64,000 nucleotides of DNA from Natronogracilivirga saccharolytica. GTDB taxonomy: Bacteria > Bacteroidota > Rhodothermia > Balneolales > Natronogracilivirgulaceae. This document shows, piece after piece, positions 46,652 to 56,536 of the stretch. Location: the NCBI RefSeq assembly GCF_017921895.1, contig NZ_JAFIDN010000001.1, positions 496,001-560,000 of the forward strand, read 5' to 3'. How positions within the stretch are numbered: position 1 is the stretch's first letter; the number at the start of each line of letters is the position of its first letter. Both the position numbers and the translations under genes were made by a program. The notes under the pieces are model-generated. The model did no database searches. It saw only the letters and a list, made by a program, of their open reading frames with translations, and was not told the DNA's origin.

Positions 46652-48670
46652 TTACTTGACCAGTGTCATGGTCCGCATAAGACTCTGTTCACCACTTTGA
46701 AGCCGGTAGATATAGATTCCGCTGCTCATTCTCTCTGCGTCCCAGCTGACTTCATGCCGGCCCGCATCATGTGTCTCGTCAACCAGGACGCGTACTTTGC
46801 GGCCCAGGACATCATACACTGTCAGCGTGACATGCATGCTTCTTTGCAGCTCATAAGTTATGACAGTAGATGAGTTGAAAGGATTCGGATAGTTTTGTTC
46901 AAGAGAGAGTTTTTCAGGGATATCTTTTGTTTCTTCAGCAGTTACGGCATTATCAGTAATAATTATCTCTCCCGCAACATCAAATTTGGATGTGTCTACC
47001 AGCGTGTCATCATCGTGCCCGATAAGATCGATCAGCAGATCGCCTCCCACCGACACAGCTCCTTCATCAAGATCTTCGGTATCTACTACTCCGGTCTCAT
47101 CGATCATTATCCTCAGATTGTTGTTGACCGTGAAGTCCGACTCATCCATGTCTGCGATGCCGCCGTCACGAATGTCGAACAAGGCATAGCCGTCCACCTG
47201 GAATTGCGAGTCGTCGAAGTCAAATTCGCCGTCCTCCAGCAGAAATACGTACAGGTTGCCGCGGACCGTAACTTCGGCGTCATCAACGTCGATATTTTCA
47301 TCATCGTCGGCTTCGTGTTTAGTCAGCGTGACAATAAAGTCGCCGCCGATCTCAATAATGGCTTCATCGCCGTCAATCTCGCCGTCGCCGTCGGCACCTT
47401 CGGGACGATGGTGGGTCAGGTTAAAGTCACCGCCGATGCTGACAATGGCTTCGCCAAACTCAAAGTCCTCGACGCTGTTGATATCCACAGTCAGATCACC
47501 CTGCACGGAAAACTCCGACTCGTCCATATCAACAATCCCTCCGTCGGTCATGGTGATTTCAGTATAGCCGTCGACCGTAAACTCAGAACCGTCGAAATCA
47601 AACTCACCGTTGTTTTCAGCAAAGATGTATAGATTGCCTCCCACATTGACGACTCCGTCATCCACATCAATATTCTCGTCTCCGTCGGGAAGGTCTTTGG
47701 AAAGGCGGACAATGACATCGCTTCCGGTGGTGATGACAGCATCATCGATATCAATTTCGCCTTCACCGTCGCCGTCGTCATGGCCTTCTTCAGGACGATG
47801 ATGGGTCAGGTCAAAAGATCCGCCGATATCAAGGATGACATCATTGAATTCGAAATCGCCGGTGCCGTCCATATCCACTATGAAATCGCCGTTAATAGTG
47901 ATTTCGCGGGTAAAATCATCATCATCGCCTTCTCCCTGTTCATCGCGGAATCGCGGGTTGCCATCGCCGCGGACATGAACAAACAAATTATTAAGATCGG
48001 CAGCGACAGCTTCGTAATCCGAGTTGCCGTCATGCACGCGGTGCTCCAGTGTTCCGGTGAGATCATAAGAGTCCGCTTCACCGCGAATCCGGATGTCATC
48101 ACCCACAATAAACCTGGTGGAGTTGTCGCGAAATATCGCCGCACCCGAGAAATCTGTCCGGAAATTATTGAGCACGCGAAGCACAGTTTCATCTTCCTGT
48201 TCTGAATGCAGTTCGAAATCACCGTTTTCTTTGTCCGCGCGGAAGTTGTATGCCAGCAGATAAGACCCGTTTCCGGCACTGACCGTCTGATTTCCGTCTT
48301 CCCGTACATCAAAGTTCCAGACATCGGATTCCGACGCGTATTCCCAGTCTGTGTCTGAAACTGTTATATCACCGTGTACGATCAGGTTTCCCCCTGCATT
48401 TTGGGTAAATACGACCGTTGTTCCATCGAAGGTGACATTCTGTTCGAACACGACATCTTCATCAGTGTCAATGGTCAGCGTGATATCACCAAATGTCTGA
48501 TCGTCGCTGAAAGTCTCTGCACCGTCAATGGTTATATCCCCTGCCATCACTGAATTGGCAGATAACGTCACACCTGTAATAAACATGAGGACGTACAACA
48601 GTGGCAATTTGAAAGCGCTTCTGTAAGAACTAAAAATATTCCGGGTTGTTTCACTTGTATCTGTGTGCAT
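46652..48670 (-). CDS. Secreted 672-aa acidic beta-solenoid protein with T9SS sorting domain (tandem paralogue)
   Basis: Starting at the ATG at 48670 (an ATG 66 bp further out adds residues before the signal peptide), the product has a signal peptide (about residues 1-43, 'LMFITGVTLSANSVMAG'). Its solenoid region is closely related to that of the 1118-aa protein over about 540 residues, with the same two super-repeats and HHRPE loops. It then goes straight to a T9SS domain 'LEQNYPNPFNSSTVITYEL' that differs from the cassette type. It lacks the SusE-like, OB-like and CBM-like domains. The gap to the downstream paralogue is 94 bp with no terminator, so both are probably co-expressed. The function is unknown; likely a surface or matrix component. 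Confidence 0.83.
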   Translation of the reverse strand: MHTDTSETTRNIFSSYRSAFKLPLLYVLMFITGVTLSANSVMAGDITIDGAETFSDDQTFGDITLTIDTDEDVVFEQNVTFDGTTVVFTQNAGGNLIVHGDITVSDTDWEYASESDVWNFDVREDGNQTVSAGNGSYLLAYNFRADKENGDFELHSEQEDETVLRVLNNFRTDFSGAAIFRDNSTRFIVGDDIRIRGEADSYDLTGTLEHRVHDGNSDYEAVAADLNNLFVHVRGDGNPRFRDEQGEGDDDDFTREITINGDFIVDMDGTGDFEFNDVILDIGGSFDLTHHRPEEGHDDGDGEGEIDIDDAVITTGSDVIVRLSKDLPDGDENIDVDDGVVNVGGNLYIFAENNGEFDFDGSEFTVDGYTEITMTDGGIVDMDESEFSVQGDLTVDINSVEDFEFGEAIVSIGGDFNLTHHRPEGADGDGEIDGDEAIIEIGGDFIVTLTKHEADDDENIDVDDAEVTVRGNLYVFLLEDGEFDFDDSQFQVDGYALFDIRDGGIADMDESDFTVNNNLRIMIDETGVVDTEDLDEGAVSVGGDLLIDLIGHDDDTLVDTSKFDVAGEIIITDNAVTAEETKDIPEKLSLEQNYPNPFNSSTVITYELQRSMHVTLTVYDVLGRKVRVLVDETHDAGRHEVSWDAERMSSGIYIYRLQSGEQSLMRTMTLVK
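46975..48495 (-). repeat. Direct repeat, solenoid-coding copy 2
   Basis: Partner of 44855-46380 in the same orientation. The same solenoid coils are coded, with mostly synonymous or acidic-for-acidic changes. Confidence 0.85.
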
Positions 48671-49201
48671 AGTTTGTTTTTTATGTGGAGCTTTGAAATA
48701 GGCAATATGTCCGGACATCACTTCATAACCGGGCAAAATTTCCGGGATTCAGATAGTTTCAGGAAGCAACACTGCATCACAGCGGTTTCAATAACCAAAG
48801 TATTAATAAGAGAGCTCAGATGATGTTACGATAAGGTTACTATCCCGAATGTTTCTTGCTACCTGACAATCGTAATGCACAAAAAAAATGCCACATTAGC
48901 AGTCAAACATACAGGATGCCGTGAGTGCTTTTAAAGACTGTTTTTCAAAAAGAAATCCGAGTTAACATGCAGCAAAGTGGCGAAATTACGCCGGGAAAGG
49001 GCGATATTTCACCACGAAAAATGATGAAATTCCGCCACTTATGACGAATCCCTCAGTATGCCGGCTGCATCTGTAAATGATCATCAAGGATCAGGTGCAG
49101 CTATCCCGCAAATATGATCCTGATCGTTTTTGTTAGTTGCAGTTACAAAAAAAGGGTACCCCTTCATCAGGAGCACCCTTTTTTTCAGCCGGAAATCCGG
49201 T
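48671..49201. other. 531-bp region upstream of the solenoid genes
   Basis: No gene seen. It holds the terminator of the DUF4397 gene (49147-49185) and three related copies of a GTGGCGAAAT-type element: 48975-48992 forward, and 49001-49016 and 49028-49040 in reverse. The outer pair forms a 13-bp inverted repeat with one mismatch. They lie 300-370 bp upstream of the 672-aa protein's ATG. Confidence 0.45.
49147..49185 (-). terminator. Terminator of the DUF4397 repeat protein gene
   Basis: On the minus strand, GGGTGCTCC (49178-49170) pairs with GGGGTACCC (49162-49154), including two G-T pairs, across a 7-nt loop and is followed by T7 (plus-strand A 49147-49153). Confidence 0.82.
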
Positions 49202-52200
49202 TTACTTGACCAGCATCATTTTGTTCACCTGTGTGAAATCACCGGCCTGAATCCGGTAGAGATACACACCACTGGACAGATTGGTTGCGTCAAATTCCAC
49301 AGTGTGCACACCGGCACTGCGGCTTTCATTGACAAGTGTAGCTACCCGTTGTCCCTGTACATTGAACACCTCCAGGGTGACATCAGACGATTCGGGAATT
49401 GAGAATTCTATCTTGGTCGTCGGATTGAACGGGTTGGGATAGTTCTGCTCCAGACGGAATGTCTCGGGACGGTCACTCAGGTGCTGTTCGGTACTGGTAT
49501 CGACCGCTTCCAGCAGCAATGTTGTGCCGTCAGGAAGAACAACCAGCAATCCGAATTCCTCGCCATCTTCGTTGGCTGACGGATCCAGGAATCCTGAAGC
49601 AAGTACTGCAGCACCTGAACCGGCGGCTCCTGACAGATCAGCCGCAAACTCGAACAGGGCATCTCCCGTGTCAGCCGAACCTTCCACACCCAGATTGAGT
49701 GTATACATCATGGCTTCTACGGTGATGATTCCGGTAGCATCGGTGTAGGCGGCGCCTTCAGCCAGTGCCGGTCCGTCAGCAACCCAGACATCAACTGCGG
49801 GAGCATCGGTCGCCCCATGCCAGATGAAGAAGCTGACATCTTCTTCAGAAGCATCTTCCTGCGCATCCTCAACGATAAACAAGTTGAAGTCGGTTTCCAC
49901 ACCATCGGGATTGGCCGCAAAGCCGTCTCCCAGCACACCGTTGGCAATCACGCTGTAGGTCTCGCCCAGGGCAAATTCGGCTCCTTCCAGACTGAATACC
50001 GGATCGGTCTCACCGGCATCGGCTCCGGCCGGATAGATGGCAATGTCCAGGGCCGTGTTGGCCGGAACGTCGACATACGGGGTCGCCTCACGGAAGCTGA
50101 GTTCATCAACAAACAGTTCGCCGTTGACGTAGATGTCAACCGATGCTGCTGCCGGATCAGCGGCATTGTGGATGATCTGCGCCCGGGCAACCATCTCATC
50201 TGGCTGTACTCCGAAGATATCGTTGACTTCCATGTCTCCGGTTACCGAAACCGAGCGGTTCGGATCGCCGGGCCACTCGCCCATATCCCAGTCGGGCTCA
50301 TCATCGATCAGGAAGTACTTGTACTCATAGTCTCCCTCTTCGAGATGCAGGGTGATGGTGTAAATGTCCGAGCCTTCTTCAACCGGTTCCATACGGAACT
50401 CGGGATCCGAGCCGGGCTGGGTCCAGTCACCGGCAAGACTTCCGCCGATGTAGACATCGTAGGAATCCGGATCGAAGTCATCAGCCTGACTCATGTCCAC
50501 GTTGAAAGTAACGCTGAACAGGTCCTCAGGCAGATCGGCAGCCGGCAACTCCAGCGTGGTTCCGTCAGCAAAGACAGCCAGCAGTCCGAAAGCCGGTCCA
50601 TCGTTGTTGTTGGAAGGATCAAGGAATCCTGATGCAAGTACAGCGATGGCCTGTCCGCCTGCCTCAGCCAGAGGTGCTTTAAAGGAAGCAATCACATCTC
50701 CGGTACCTTCCGGGCTGATGTCGAGAATATAATCAGCAGCAGGTACATCGAGATAGTCAGTTGATTCTGAGTATGCAAGATCGGTAACAACCGGCGGATC
50801 ATTGCGGATCTGAACATCTACAGACGGAGCATCCGTAGCACCGTGCCAGACAAACAAGCTGGTTTCGTTTCCATCATCATGACTTTCTTTTGTGTCAGCA
50901 ACTACGAACAAGTCAAAATTCACAGAGATATCATCGGGATTTTCAGCGAACCCGTCACCCAGCACACCATTGGCAATGATGGTGTAGGTTTCATCCGCAT
51001 CGAATTCTGCTCCTTCAAGGGTGTACGCAGCATCCGTATCACCGGCGTCTGCTCCATAAGGATAGATTTCGATATCCAGTCCCGTACCGGCCGGCACATC
51101 AACAAACGGGGTGGCGGCGCGGAAGGCCAGACTGTCTGCGAAGAGATCTCCGTTGACATAGATATCCACTACTTCTGCAGCAGGATCGGCCGCGTTGTGA
51201 ATAATCTGTGCACGGGCAAACTCCGGTTCCGGCTCGGGCTCAATAACATCAAGCATAAGCGTAGTACCGTCCGGCAGTACGGCCAGCAAACCGAAGGCGT
51301 TGTCTTCACCGGCATTGTCGTCATCAAAAAAGCCTGATGCCAATACGCTCAGTGCCGCACCTTCAAGTCCGAGATCGGCGAAGGGAGCAGCGAATTCTAC
51401 AAGAACATCACCACCGGCACCGGCTATTCCAACAGTCTCGTTCATCGGTTCAAGAGAGACATATCCGGTGAAATCCGGGAATGCAAGCTCGCTAACGGCA
51501 GGACTGTCAGCTCCGGTCTGTTCCAGATAGATATCAACTGCCGGGGCATCAGGTGAGCCGTGCATGATATTGACGTCTGTCAGACTTGCGTCTTCCGCTT
51601 CCATCCGGCCAGGGGCATAGGCTTCAAGTGAGAAACCCTCGGCTCCGCTGAAGGAATCCTCATCAACTACACCGGAAGCTACCAGGATATAGTTTTCATC
51701 TTCTTCGAGCGTAAATGTGAATGGCCCGACTGCGTTTTCAATGCCGGCATCGGCAGGTGCAATCTGAATTTCGAGTTCTACACCGGCAGGAACCTCATCG
51801 AAAGCCGTGGCATCGCGGAAATCTACACCGCTCAGAAACTCATCGCCATTTACATAAATATCCACCGAGGAGACGGCGGGATCAGGCGAATTGTGAATGA
51901 TCTGAAGGTTTGCAAGCGCAGGCTCGATTGTAACAGTGGCGAAGTCTCCGATCAATGGCCTCAGATTGGTACCATCACCCTGATTGGTGAGCAGTCCGGG
52001 GGTCTGGGCCGGAATCCGGTTGCCATCGGCGTCTGTACCGGCAGGTCCGAGATGTGTCATCGCAAAATATTCACCCGTTTCGGTGATTTGCGCATCGACA
52101 CGTACCGGATTGTCATCAGCGGGATCTACCGGTTCAACAACGTCAACCTCGACGCCGGAATATTCTTCGTTGAACTCCAGGTCCATCTGTGCAACTCCAA

Positions 52201-53464
52201 CAAACGCACCGATCTGACCGTCTTCCACTTCGTGAAGATCAATGGAAAACAGCGACTCGCCCAGCTCACCATTATAGAGTATCTGGATCTCATCTATCGT
52301 CACCGATGAAGCGGAACCGCTGAAGGTCTGATCTGACCATTCAAATGCTGCCAGCGCATAGACGGGAGCAGCGTCACTTGTCGCCAGAACAAAGCCGAGT
52401 GTTTCTTCGGATACCACACCATCACTGAGTGATTCTTCTGAAACGCCGGAAAGAACGTGAGCAACGTGGTCGACCGGATCAGCACCGGAAACGTCTACGG
52501 CAACACTGCCGTCTTCCATTGCTCCGACCTCTGTAAATCCAACGATTTCAGCTCCCACAAAGTCACCATCGGCCGGATTTGTGGTAATGACTAAAAGATC
52601 ATCTTCCATGGTAGTCAGTCCTTCAACCACTACCTCTGTGTCATCAGCGGTGAGATCCAGTGCCTGTCCTCTGAAAGAGACGCTGCGCTCGATCTGGGGC
52701 TCCGAGGCTTCGAGCATCAGTGTTGTGCCATCGCGCAGTACGGCCAGTAAACCAAAAGCATTATCGTCACCGGCGTTTTCTTCATTAAAAAATCCTGACG
52801 CCAGGACATTCAGTGCCGATCCTTCAAGATCCAGATCAGCTAACGGAGCAGAAAACTCAAGCAGAATTTCTCCCCCGACACCTGAGATTCCCAGAATTGT
52901 ATTCACCGGATCAAATTCCTCATAGCCTGAGAAATCGGGATAGGAAACTTCGCTGAGGAAGATGCGTGTATCTCCGGGCTGGACAAGATGAATATCCACG
53001 TCAGGGGCGTCAGGAGATCCGTGCATGATATTTACATCAACCGTTCCTGCATCTTCCGCTTCCTGCCGGGCCGGTGTAAAAGCCTCGAGTGAGAATCCTT
53101 CGGCATCCTCAAAAGCCGATTCGTCAACTACACCAGAAGCAACAAGTATGTAGTTTTCGTCTTCGGTCAGGTTGAAAGTGAACGGCCCGACAGCATTTTC
53201 GATACCTTCTCCTAACGGAGCGATCTCAATGTCAAGATCCGCACCGGCCGGTACTTCATCGAAAGCTGTAGCATCCCGGAAATTGACATCGCGAAGAAAC
53301 AGATCTCCGTTCACATAAATATCCACCGATGAAACGGCGGGATCAGGCGAATTGTGGATAATCTGCAGATTGGCGGTGCCGTTCTGGGCATACACGCCGG
53401 GCGCTGCAAGCAGTATCACAACAAAAGCCAGTACATACTTTAAATATGTAGTTAGTTGTCTCAT
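49202..53464 (-). CDS. Secreted DUF4397 multi-repeat protein with T9SS sorting domain
   Basis: From the ATG at 53464 ('MRQLTTYLKYVLAFVVILLA', signal peptide cut near 'VYAQN'; an earlier ATG at 53503 adds 13 residues), the product has about 1420 residues. Four DUF4397-type units are seen, each a pair of beta-rich halves opening with 'LQIIHNSPDPAVSSVDIYVNG' or 'AQIIHNAADPA..VDIYVNG' and then 'MHGSPDAP' or 'WHGATDAP'. The first two are alike, and the last two are alike. Between units 1 and 2 lies a different region of about 230 residues, and between units 3 and 4 a CBM20/48-like domain ('FNVDMSQADDFDPDSYDVY'). The end is a T9SS domain 'LEQNYPNPFNPTTKIEFSI'. It is surface-exposed by prediction. 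DUF4397 has no known activity; an adhesive or scaffold role is only a guess. Confidence 0.86.
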   Translation of the reverse strand: MRQLTTYLKYVLAFVVILLAAPGVYAQNGTANLQIIHNSPDPAVSSVDIYVNGDLFLRDVNFRDATAFDEVPAGADLDIEIAPLGEGIENAVGPFTFNLTEDENYILVASGVVDESAFEDAEGFSLEAFTPARQEAEDAGTVDVNIMHGSPDAPDVDIHLVQPGDTRIFLSEVSYPDFSGYEEFDPVNTILGISGVGGEILLEFSAPLADLDLEGSALNVLASGFFNEENAGDDNAFGLLAVLRDGTTLMLEASEPQIERSVSFRGQALDLTADDTEVVVEGLTTMEDDLLVITTNPADGDFVGAEIVGFTEVGAMEDGSVAVDVSGADPVDHVAHVLSGVSEESLSDGVVSEETLGFVLATSDAAPVYALAAFEWSDQTFSGSASSVTIDEIQILYNGELGESLFSIDLHEVEDGQIGAFVGVAQMDLEFNEEYSGVEVDVVEPVDPADDNPVRVDAQITETGEYFAMTHLGPAGTDADGNRIPAQTPGLLTNQGDGTNLRPLIGDFATVTIEPALANLQIIHNSPDPAVSSVDIYVNGDEFLSGVDFRDATAFDEVPAGVELEIQIAPADAGIENAVGPFTFTLEEDENYILVASGVVDEDSFSGAEGFSLEAYAPGRMEAEDASLTDVNIMHGSPDAPAVDIYLEQTGADSPAVSELAFPDFTGYVSLEPMNETVGIAGAGGDVLVEFAAPFADLGLEGAALSVLASGFFDDDNAGEDNAFGLLAVLPDGTTLMLDVIEPEPEPEFARAQIIHNAADPAAEVVDIYVNGDLFADSLAFRAATPFVDVPAGTGLDIEIYPYGADAGDTDAAYTLEGAEFDADETYTIIANGVLGDGFAENPDDISVNFDLFVVADTKESHDDGNETSLFVWHGATDAPSVDVQIRNDPPVVTDLAYSESTDYLDVPAADYILDISPEGTGDVIASFKAPLAEAGGQAIAVLASGFLDPSNNNDGPAFGLLAVFADGTTLELPAADLPEDLFSVTFNVDMSQADDFDPDSYDVYIGGSLAGDWTQPGSDPEFRMEPVEEGSDIYTITLHLEEGDYEYKYFLIDDEPDWDMGEWPGDPNRSVSVTGDMEVNDIFGVQPDEMVARAQIIHNAADPAAASVDIYVNGELFVDELSFREATPYVDVPANTALDIAIYPAGADAGETDPVFSLEGAEFALGETYSVIANGVLGDGFAANPDGVETDFNLFIVEDAQEDASEEDVSFFIWHGATDAPAVDVWVADGPALAEGAAYTDATGIITVEAMMYTLNLGVEGSADTGDALFEFAADLSGAAGSGAAVLASGFLDPSANEDGEEFGLLVVLPDGTTLLLEAVDTSTEQHLSDRPETFRLEQNYPNPFNPTTKIEFSIPESSDVTLEVFNVQGQRVATLVNESRSAGVHTVEFDATNLSSGVYLYRIQAGDFTQVNKMMLVK

Positions 53465-53720
53465 GATTGTGTGTTTTGGTTGGGGTTTTACATTCTTAGA
53501 CATTATGTCCAGAAAATGGAGTTCATATTTGACACAGGCTTACCTGTATTAAAAGCGAATCGTTTCTTAAACACCTGAAAATCAGATACAACTAGCCCTG
53601 GTAAAATTTTTTTTGTTTAATACTGCGATGACCGATTGTGCCGCAACACAAAACCCGGACAAATCAAACCAATTGAGCATTACAGATGTCCTGTTGCATT
53701 TTCATAGGTGTTACGGCAAA

Positions 53721-56498
53721 TCACAGTCCCAGCTTGATACTCAGCGACGGCATAAACCCTGGCATTCTTCGGCTTCTTTTTTCGAAGTCACTGACTTCAG
53801 CATCATTCTGCTGTGCAAACCCGGAATCTGCTGGCTGAAGGCTCCAGTCGATCTCATTCCGCCGGTTGAGAATATTTATGAGATCAACCCGGATTTCCAG
53901 GTTCAGGGGGTCACGTGAGGGGCTGTATATAAGTGATAGGTCTACCTGATGAAAAGCGGCCAGACGGTCATCTTCCGGATTCATAAATGAATACCCGCCT
54001 GCTTCGCTCACATTGTGAAGTGTCAGAAAATCGTAGTAGGATTGACGAAAACCCCACTTTCTGCCGTAAATTCCCTGCCATCTGGCTATGACAGAGAGAT
54101 CTGAACGCACATGGCCCAGCACACGTGCCTGGAGCCGGTGAGGTTCGTTCCACGGAGCAGGCAGCGTACGTCCGAACTGGGTGTCATAATCAATATCAGT
54201 CCTGCTCAGATCGTATCCCACAAGAAACTGCAGATCATCATCCATTAAGGATTGATGAATGCGGACACCACCTCCGTAGGCGCGCAAACTTGTCTCCTCC
54301 GCGAACGAATTTATCCCCTGGCGGTCGGCCTCATCCGCCAGCAGCAAATTGTGGTATGATGTAATATAAGCAACCGGCTGAATTTTCAGATAGGTATCCA
54401 ACCGGATTGTCGTGCTTGACGACGGCTCGAAAACAAGGTCTGCAGCTGTGTTGTATGACAGCGGCTGGTCAATGCCGTCGTCGTGATACCATACCTGGAA
54501 CTCCGGAACCAGAGAGCTCGGTCCTACATTTGTGATCTGGAACTGGTTGACAAACTGGCGGTACATCCCGCCGGACAATTTAAGGGACCAGTAACCAGTC
54601 CTGCTGCTCGTTCTGTCAAATTGAATGGAGCCTCTGGGCTCGGCATATATGCGCTGATCGGGATCGAAGTAGGTAAAGCGCGAGCCGATATTGACTCCAA
54701 TGTTTCCTGATATCCTCCGGTCCGCATTCACATACGTGCTAACCAGCCGGGATGCCTGTTCGTTGAGCGCTGGCAGATAAAACAGTCCGGCAAGATCGAA
54801 TTCCGAATTCACATGATCTAAGCGAACTCCCCCTGAGAGTGAAAAGTCCGATGATACCGAATATTCAAGATCGGTTTTTACTGTCGCATGCCTGATTATG
54901 TTCTGATCGGCCTGAGCCGGAGCTTCATCAGCCCCTGATACCAAAAGCTGAAACAAATTTTGCCCGGGATCTGACTCAGCACGCCTGCTGATTTCGTCGT
55001 CGTCAAACATGGCATAACTGTGCTCAAGCCGGTTGCTGCTGTAACTTGCCTGGAAATGGAGATCAAGACGCGGCGTAACCAGCCATTCATAGCGCAATTG
55101 CGACAGGATGTTTTGCCAGTCGTACCCGTCTCTGGAGTACATACGCTGCACAGGTGCTGAATTTCCGCTTTCGGCAAGCAGGTCGGTTTCGACAAAATTT
55201 TGCCCGTGATACAGGGAAAAAGAGAGACTTCTGTACCTGTCGAACTGATAATCTCCGGACAGGTGCAGATCGCGGTACCGGATGTCCGTATTGTCAGAAG
55301 CTGTTTGAAACGCAGGGGTCTCACCATCACTGCCGGTAACGAGGGAATAGGTCAGCGGGTCAACGAGGTCCCAGTCAGAAATGGCATCGGACAGAACCGG
55401 CTCTTCAAACCAGTCCCAGAAGCTGTGCCTGAATGCTCCCATGAGACGCAGATCGCCGTTCAACGCAGATCCGGAAAGGCGGACATTCGTATTCAGCGGA
55501 TCTGCCTGGACCAGTCCGTGTTGTCCTGCATAGCTGCCGTGCTTATGATTCATATTTATTTTTCCGGCGATGTAACTGCCCGATGATACGCCAAATCCGG
55601 CTTTTTCCACCGACACGCGCCCGATTGCGTAAGGACTGAAGGCACTGTACAGACGGCCCATACTGTAGGGTTGATAAACAGGAACATCATCCAGGAAAAA
55701 CCGATGATCACCGCTTTGTCCGCCCTGCATGTGGATGTCAGACAATGGCAGCCCGTGCTGGACGCCTCTGAATAATGAAAGATCCTGAATGACACCGGGT
55801 GCTCCCGGACCGGAAACCCATTCAGCTGCTGTTTCCTGATCGGTCTGCAACATGTGCGCAGCAGGAATAAGCGGAAGGTGATCTGTGACAACAATGGGAC
55901 TGAACTCTATTCGGGCCGGATGGAGTGCAATTTCCTGCCTGTGCTGCTCATCCGGCGAAATGGATACCGTTATTTTTACCGGTTCGTATCCGACATAGGA
56001 AAAAATGATGTCGTATGAACCGGATTTCATTTTCCCAAGTGAAAAGTGTCCGGCATTGTTGGATGCGGTTCCGCCGCTGGCATCTGCGAGCATTACAGTG
56101 GCACCGGGCAGCGGATCTCCGCTTTGGGCATCATATACTTTGCCGGCGAATGCTCCGTATGCAGGATCGCGGCGGGATGAACGGATGACAACATATGTGC
56201 CTGATGACAGTACGATGTAGTCCAGCGAAGTATCTTTGAGTACACTGGAGAGTGCCTCTTCCATAGTATTGTCCCTGATCCTTGCATAAACTTCGTACCC
56301 CTTGAGAATTGACGGGTCAAAAATCAGATCAACACCTTCCTGGCTGCCGAGGTGCTCGAGAACCCTGACCATGGACTCCCCGGTGAAATCAAATGTGTAC
56401 GTTTTCTTTTCATCAGCACCACGTGCTTCTGATTCTGATGACGTTGTCAGACCAAACAGAAAAAGAAGGATGATAATTTTCTGTACGCGTTTTCTCAT
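53721..56498 (-). CDS. TonB-dependent outer-membrane receptor with STN signalling domain
   Basis: From the ATG at 56498 (AGGGGAG ribosome site; upstream frame lies inside fecR), the product has about 925 residues. Signal peptide (1-25), STN domain (about 33-105; 'DFTGESMVRVLEHLGSQEGV'), a carboxypeptidase-regulatory-like barrel ('FAGKVYDAQSGDPLPGATV', 115-195), plug (about 205-310; 'GQSGDHRFFLDDVPVYQP') and 22-strand-type beta-barrel ending 'MPSLSIKLGL'. The STN domain marks receptors that signal to a FecR anti-sigma factor when ligand binds. The fecR and ECF sigma genes are directly upstream and overlap, making a complete cell-surface signalling operon. No SusD-like partner is present, so the substrate is probably a siderophore, vitamin or peptide, not a SusCD glycan. 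Confidence 0.93.
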   Translation of the reverse strand: MRKRVQKIIILLFLFGLTTSSESEARGADEKKTYTFDFTGESMVRVLEHLGSQEGVDLIFDPSILKGYEVYARIRDNTMEEALSSVLKDTSLDYIVLSSGTYVVIRSSRRDPAYGAFAGKVYDAQSGDPLPGATVMLADASGGTASNNAGHFSLGKMKSGSYDIIFSYVGYEPVKITVSISPDEQHRQEIALHPARIEFSPIVVTDHLPLIPAAHMLQTDQETAAEWVSGPGAPGVIQDLSLFRGVQHGLPLSDIHMQGGQSGDHRFFLDDVPVYQPYSMGRLYSAFSPYAIGRVSVEKAGFGVSSGSYIAGKINMNHKHGSYAGQHGLVQADPLNTNVRLSGSALNGDLRLMGAFRHSFWDWFEEPVLSDAISDWDLVDPLTYSLVTGSDGETPAFQTASDNTDIRYRDLHLSGDYQFDRYRSLSFSLYHGQNFVETDLLAESGNSAPVQRMYSRDGYDWQNILSQLRYEWLVTPRLDLHFQASYSSNRLEHSYAMFDDDEISRRAESDPGQNLFQLLVSGADEAPAQADQNIIRHATVKTDLEYSVSSDFSLSGGVRLDHVNSEFDLAGLFYLPALNEQASRLVSTYVNADRRISGNIGVNIGSRFTYFDPDQRIYAEPRGSIQFDRTSSRTGYWSLKLSGGMYRQFVNQFQITNVGPSSLVPEFQVWYHDDGIDQPLSYNTAADLVFEPSSSTTIRLDTYLKIQPVAYITSYHNLLLADEADRQGINSFAEETSLRAYGGGVRIHQSLMDDDLQFLVGYDLSRTDIDYDTQFGRTLPAPWNEPHRLQARVLGHVRSDLSVIARWQGIYGRKWGFRQSYYDFLTLHNVSEAGGYSFMNPEDDRLAAFHQVDLSLIYSPSRDPLNLEIRVDLINILNRRNEIDWSLQPADSGFAQQNDAEVSDFEKRSRRMPGFMPSLSIKLGL

Positions 56499-56536
56499 TG
56501 CTCCCCTGACCCGTGATTTTTTTTCAGATTTAAAAG

